Positions 6,008-6,272 of a stretch of DNA of 6,272 nucleotides are shown in pieces. This DNA is from an uncultured Actinomycetes bacterium (GTDB lineage: Bacteria; Actinomycetota; Thermoleophilia; Solirubrobacterales; 70-9). The DNA is taken from contig CAMLHB010000142.1 of assembly GCA_946479725.1 (NCBI GenBank), forward strand, positions 1 through 6,272, in the 5' to 3' direction. The first letter of the stretch is position 1. Every line of letters begins with the position of its first letter. The notes under the pieces were generated by a model, which was given only the letters and a program-made list of their open reading frames with translations, was not told the origin of the DNA and did no database searches. The translations under genes were made by a program, and so were the position numbers.

Positions 6008-6272
6008 TTACTCGCCCTCGGAGTCGCCCGAGTCGCCGCCACCCTCGCCCTCGGCGGCTTCGCCCTCGGCGCCCTCGCCCTCGCCGACGACCTCGGTCTC
6101 CTCCTCGACCTCGGGGGCGACCTCTTCGACCCGCGGCGGCGAGAGGGTGACGATGGTGATCTCCTCGGGGTCCTCGGCGACGAATTTGACCCCGTCGGGG
6201 ACGGCGACGGCGGACAGCTGGAGCGTCTCGTTGATCTCCATCGCCGAGACGTCGACGACGATGTTGTCGGGG
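6008..6272 (-). CDS. rplY: 50S ribosomal protein L25 (CTC type), 3' part
   Basis: This is the C-terminal 87 residues of a ribosomal protein L25/CTC/TL5 family member; the start lies beyond the window edge, and the methionine at 6241 is internal. The visible part begins PDNIVVDVSAMEINETLQLS and continues through VPDGVKFVAEDPEEITIVTL, the pattern of the C-terminal TL5 beta-domain in the long (CTC) form of L25. That protein binds 5S rRNA in the large subunit. After LSPPR the last 40 or so residues are a low-complexity acidic tail rich in Glu, Gly and Ala, probably disordered. It ends with TAA at 6010-6008. pth follows in the same frame, matching the widespread rplY-pth pairing. Confidence 0.88.
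   Translation of the reverse strand, partial: PDNIVVDVSAMEINETLQLSAVAVPDGVKFVAEDPEEITIVTLSPPRVEEVAPEVEEETEVVGEGEGAEGEAAEGEGGGDSGDSEGE

Noticed and set aside
6239..6241. ATG at 6241 as the start of a small 77-residue protein.
   Set aside because: The frame stays open to the window edge with residues (PDNIVVDVSA) that match the L25 C-terminal domain, so this methionine is internal to rplY.

Overview
This window looks like a stretch of chromosome from a high-GC bacterium, most likely an actinobacterium; a Thermoleophilia/Solirubrobacterales-type lineage is only a guess. The basis is the GC-rich coding sequence (sampled 60-base lines of mfd and of the crotonase gene are about 77% GC), a CTC-type ribosomal protein L25 with an acidic tail, and the order rplY - pth - (extra genes) - mfd. 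That order recalls the ctc-pth-mfd neighbourhood of Bacillus and many actinobacteria. All five recognisable genes lie on the minus strand, so transcription runs from high to low coordinates.

In transcription order: (1) the 3' end of rplY (6272-6008), cut by the window edge. (2) pth, peptidyl-tRNA hydrolase (about 6004-5411), in the same frame as rplY directly after its TAA stop and without any ATG, GTG or TTG ahead of its first conserved motif. (3) A crotonase-fold enoyl-CoA hydratase/isomerase family gene (5414-4665), whose ATG overlaps the pth stop as ATGA. (4) A 101-base non-coding gap (4664-4564), most of it AT-rich (27 G+C in 87 bases at 4564-4650). It carries evenly phased TAATTA boxes and a possible leaderless promoter. 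(5) A Fic-family AMP-transferase gene with a self-inhibitory motif and a C-terminal winged helix (4563-3490). (6) A 48-base gap with a perfect 8-bp hairpin. (7) mfd, the transcription-repair coupling factor (3441 or 3450 down to 61). The last 60 bases (60-1) lie downstream of mfd and hold no gene I can support.

rplY, pth and mfd are housekeeping genes for the ribosome, for recycling stalled peptidyl-tRNA and for clearing stalled RNA polymerase. The crotonase gene appears translationally coupled to pth. The Fic gene has its own AT-rich upstream region and patchily lower GC, so it looks like an accessory insertion into the pth-mfd interval. I found no tRNA, rRNA, CRISPR array or insertion sequence. 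Most of the window is ordinary. The parts worth a second look are the Fic gene with its upstream region, the missing conventional pth start, and the mfd leader hairpin.
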